NCBI RefSeq assembly: GCF_039531105.1
Contig: NZ_BAAAPK010000001.1
Coordinates: forward strand, 1-64,000
Source of the DNA: Microbacterium lacus
GTDB taxonomy: Bacteria > Actinomycetota > Actinomycetes > Actinomycetales > Microbacteriaceae
Reading direction: 5' to 3'
DNA length: 64,000 nt
Position 1 is the first letter of the stretch. The number at the start of each line of letters is the position of its first letter. Under the pieces are notes generated by a model. The model was given only the letters and a program-made list of their open reading frames with translations, searched no databases and was not told the origin of the DNA. A program made the translations under genes and the position numbers. Shown here one piece after another: positions 62,458 to 64,000 of this stretch.

Positions 62458-62558
62458 GAGATGGTGGGTTCTCCGCCGAGATGGTGGGTTTCCCCTCGAG
62501 ATGGTGGGGCATTCTCGGCGCAGGACCCACCATCTCGGCAGAAGAGGCACCATCTCGG
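62458..62558. repeat. Array D of 20-base repeats with a mid-point inversion
   Basis: Three forward units (CGAGATGGTGGGTTCTCCGC type) and two to three reverse units (CAGAAGAGGCACCATCTCGG type) around GGGGCATTC. It lies between the small membrane protein and the convergent pyrE end, again a bidirectional-terminator position. Confidence 0.88.
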
Positions 62559-62596
62559 CGGACCGGGGGAGAAGGCGCAGCAGGCGGCGGCGGGGG

Positions 62597-63175
62597 CTAC
62601 TGGGGCTGCAGACCCAGATCATCCAGGTCGATCGCGGCGAGCCAGCGCAGGCCCTCGGCCTCGACGGCGGCCTGTGCGCCGGTCTTGCGATCCACGATGA
62701 CCGCGACCGCGACCGGCTCGGCCCCTTCGCGACGCAGCGCCTCGACGGCCTTCAGTGCCGACTGACCCGTGGTCGAGGTGTCCTCGAGCACCACGACGCG
62801 CTTGCCGGCGACATCCGCACCCTCGACCTGACGGCCACGACCGTGGTCCTTCGGCTCTTTGCGCACGACGAACGCGTCCAGCGGCTGATCCGTGCGCGCG
62901 GATTCGTGCATCACGGCGTTCGCGATCGGATCCGCACCGAGGGTGAGCCCGCCGACCGCGACGATCCCGTCGACCTCGCGCACCAGATCGAGCATGATGC
63001 GCCCGATCGCCGGGGCCGCGCGGTGGTCGAGGGTCAGCTTGCGCATGTCGACGTAGTACGTCGCCTTCTTCCCGCTGGACAGCGTGAAGTCGCCGTGGAA
63101 CACCGCCTCGTCCTTGATCAGGGCGATCAGCGCCTGGCGATCGGCTTCGAGCTCGGCAGTGGAGGCGACGGTCAT
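62597..63175 (-). CDS. pyrE: Orotate phosphoribosyltransferase
   Basis: This 192-residue type I phosphoribosyltransferase has the PRPP loop in VVVLEDTSTTGQSALKAVEAL, the flexible catalytic loop in VRKEPKDHGRGRQVEG and the N-terminal HGDFTLSSGKKATYYVDMR substrate region. It makes orotidine 5'-phosphate in pyrimidine synthesis. Monocistronic, ATG 63175. Confidence 0.95.
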   Translation of the reverse strand: MTVASTAELEADRQALIALIKDEAVFHGDFTLSSGKKATYYVDMRKLTLDHRAAPAIGRIMLDLVREVDGIVAVGGLTLGADPIANAVMHESARTDQPLDAFVVRKEPKDHGRGRQVEGADVAGKRVVVLEDTSTTGQSALKAVEALRREGAEPVAVAVIVDRKTGAQAAVEAEGLRWLAAIDLDDLGLQPQ

Positions 63176-63233
63176 GCCCCGAGTCTATTGAGGGCGGATG
63201 CCGCTCCCCCGGCACCCGCCCTCACTCACGTCC

Positions 63234-64000
63234 CTACTGGTCGGCGAGGAAGCCGCCGATGAACGCCAGATCGTCCGCCCGGTCGATGCGGTATACACCG
63301 CCCGTGCCGGCGCACGTGCTGTTCTTGCCGAACGACGTGACGCCCGCGATCACGTTCGAGGACCCGAGGAAGTTCGGCCCGCCCGAGTCGCCCGAGCACG
63401 TCCCGCCGGTGTTGGCGTTGTTGGACAGGATGAGCGACCCGTCGCCGGTGTAGCCGGTGTTGATCGAGATGAGCTTCGGCGTCGAGACCATGCGGGTCTT
63501 CAGCGCACTGTTCTTGTACGCGGTCGCGTCGGGGAAGCTCTTCTGCAGCCCGTACCCGACCGCGGTGAAGGTCGCGTCCTTCTTCGTCTTGTTCGCGAAC
63601 TGATCGAGCTGGTCGAGCCCCGGCAGTGCTCCGTAGGTCGCCATCTGGACGGGCTCGTCGAGGACGACGACGCCCAGGTCGTACAGGTAGAACGCCGCGT
63701 CGTCGTACTGCGGGTGCGTGTACGGCGTGCCTCCGACCTGCCCGGTGAACGGATAGCCGTAGGTCGCCGGCGTCGGCTCGAGGTTGCTCTGGAACCAGAT
63801 CTCCACGTGATCCGCACCGAACGTGCAGTGACCGGCGGTGACGTACACGGTCGGCGAGATCAGCGTGCCGCTGCAGCGCCACATCGGGTTGCCCGCGTCA
63901 TCCTGCGCGACCATGAGGCCGACGTACGGGTGGGCTTCACCGTCTGGTGAGCCGTCGGTGATCGCGGAGGCGGGTGAGGCGGCCAGGACGACCAGGGCAA
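63234..64000 (-). CDS. Secreted trypsin-like serine protease (5' end missing)
   Basis: This is a partial S1-family protease whose start lies past the right edge. The end of a signal peptide is visible (ALVVLAASPASA), followed by a mature start ITDGSPDGEAHPYVG. The catalytic residues are His in VYVTAGHCTFG, Asp in YLYDLGVVVLD and Ser in CSGDSGGPNF. Cys pairs fit two disulfides. It is exported, probably for protein scavenging or zymogen-independent proteolysis. The unusual ITDG N-terminus may be the activation site. Confidence 0.92.
   Translation of the reverse strand, partial: ALVVLAASPASAITDGSPDGEAHPYVGLMVAQDDAGNPMWRCSGTLISPTVYVTAGHCTFGADHVEIWFQSNLEPTPATYGYPFTGQVGGTPYTHPQYDDAAFYLYDLGVVVLDEPVQMATYGALPGLDQLDQFANKTKKDATFTAVGYGLQKSFPDATAYKNSALKTRMVSTPKLISINTGYTGDGSLILSNNANTGGTCSGDSGGPNFLGSSNVIAGVTSFGKNSTCAGTGGVYRIDRADDLAFIGGFLADQ

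Overview
The window is high-GC DNA (close to 70% by eye) with GTG starts, dense overlapping operons and protein sequences of the kind seen in Microbacteriaceae. A Microbacterium-like actinobacterium is the best guess. No rRNA, tRNA, phage, transposase or plasmid gene was seen. The left two thirds read as a catabolic region for plant aromatic glycosides; the right third is housekeeping and stress functions.

Region 1 (1-8850) is a C-glycoside operon on the minus strand with a divergent LysR regulator. It holds a GMC-type FAD oxidoreductase resembling C-glycoside 3-oxidases, two small beta subunits (DUF6379) and two TIM-barrel alpha subunits of C-glycoside deglycosidase, two further TIM-barrel sugar isomerases, a Gfo/Idh/MocA oxidoreductase and a SnoaL-like protein. 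Region 2 (8851-25935) adds a sugar ABC importer without its ATPase, glycoside hydrolases of GH106-like, GH3, GH35-like (DUF5597) and GH43 type, two esterases, and two proteins in which deglycosidase beta and alpha parts are fused in one chain.

Region 3 (26082-41542) degrades aromatic acids: an IclR regulator with pcaI-pcaJ-pcaF (3-oxoadipate to succinyl-CoA plus acetyl-CoA); a lig operon for protocatechuate 4,5-cleavage (ligJ-ligK-ligI-ligAB-ligC, an aldo/keto reductase and a ModA-like protein) with a divergent LysR gene; and pobA with its own IclR regulator. ligJ carries a one-base frameshift. The working model for regions 1-3 is: import, trim O-linked sugars, oxidise the C-glycosyl sugar at C3, break the C-C bond, then mineralise the aromatic part through 4-hydroxybenzoate and protocatechuate.

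Region 4 (41543-64000) holds a PP-loop ATPase of unknown role, gnd-zwf, hydrolases and reductases, a guanidine exporter behind a guanidine-III riboswitch, a secreted repeat protein, a DUF222/HNH protein, purU, a beta-lactamase-fold protein lacking catalytic residues, an M13 peptidase, a MATE pump, an rRNA/tRNA methyltransferase, mntH and mntR with paired operators, pyrE and a secreted trypsin-like protease cut by the right edge.

Between operons lie several palindromic repeat types. The most striking is a family of four arrays of contiguous 20-base units that reverse orientation in the middle (26082, 41580, 43039, 62458), each placed at the 3' end of at least one gene.
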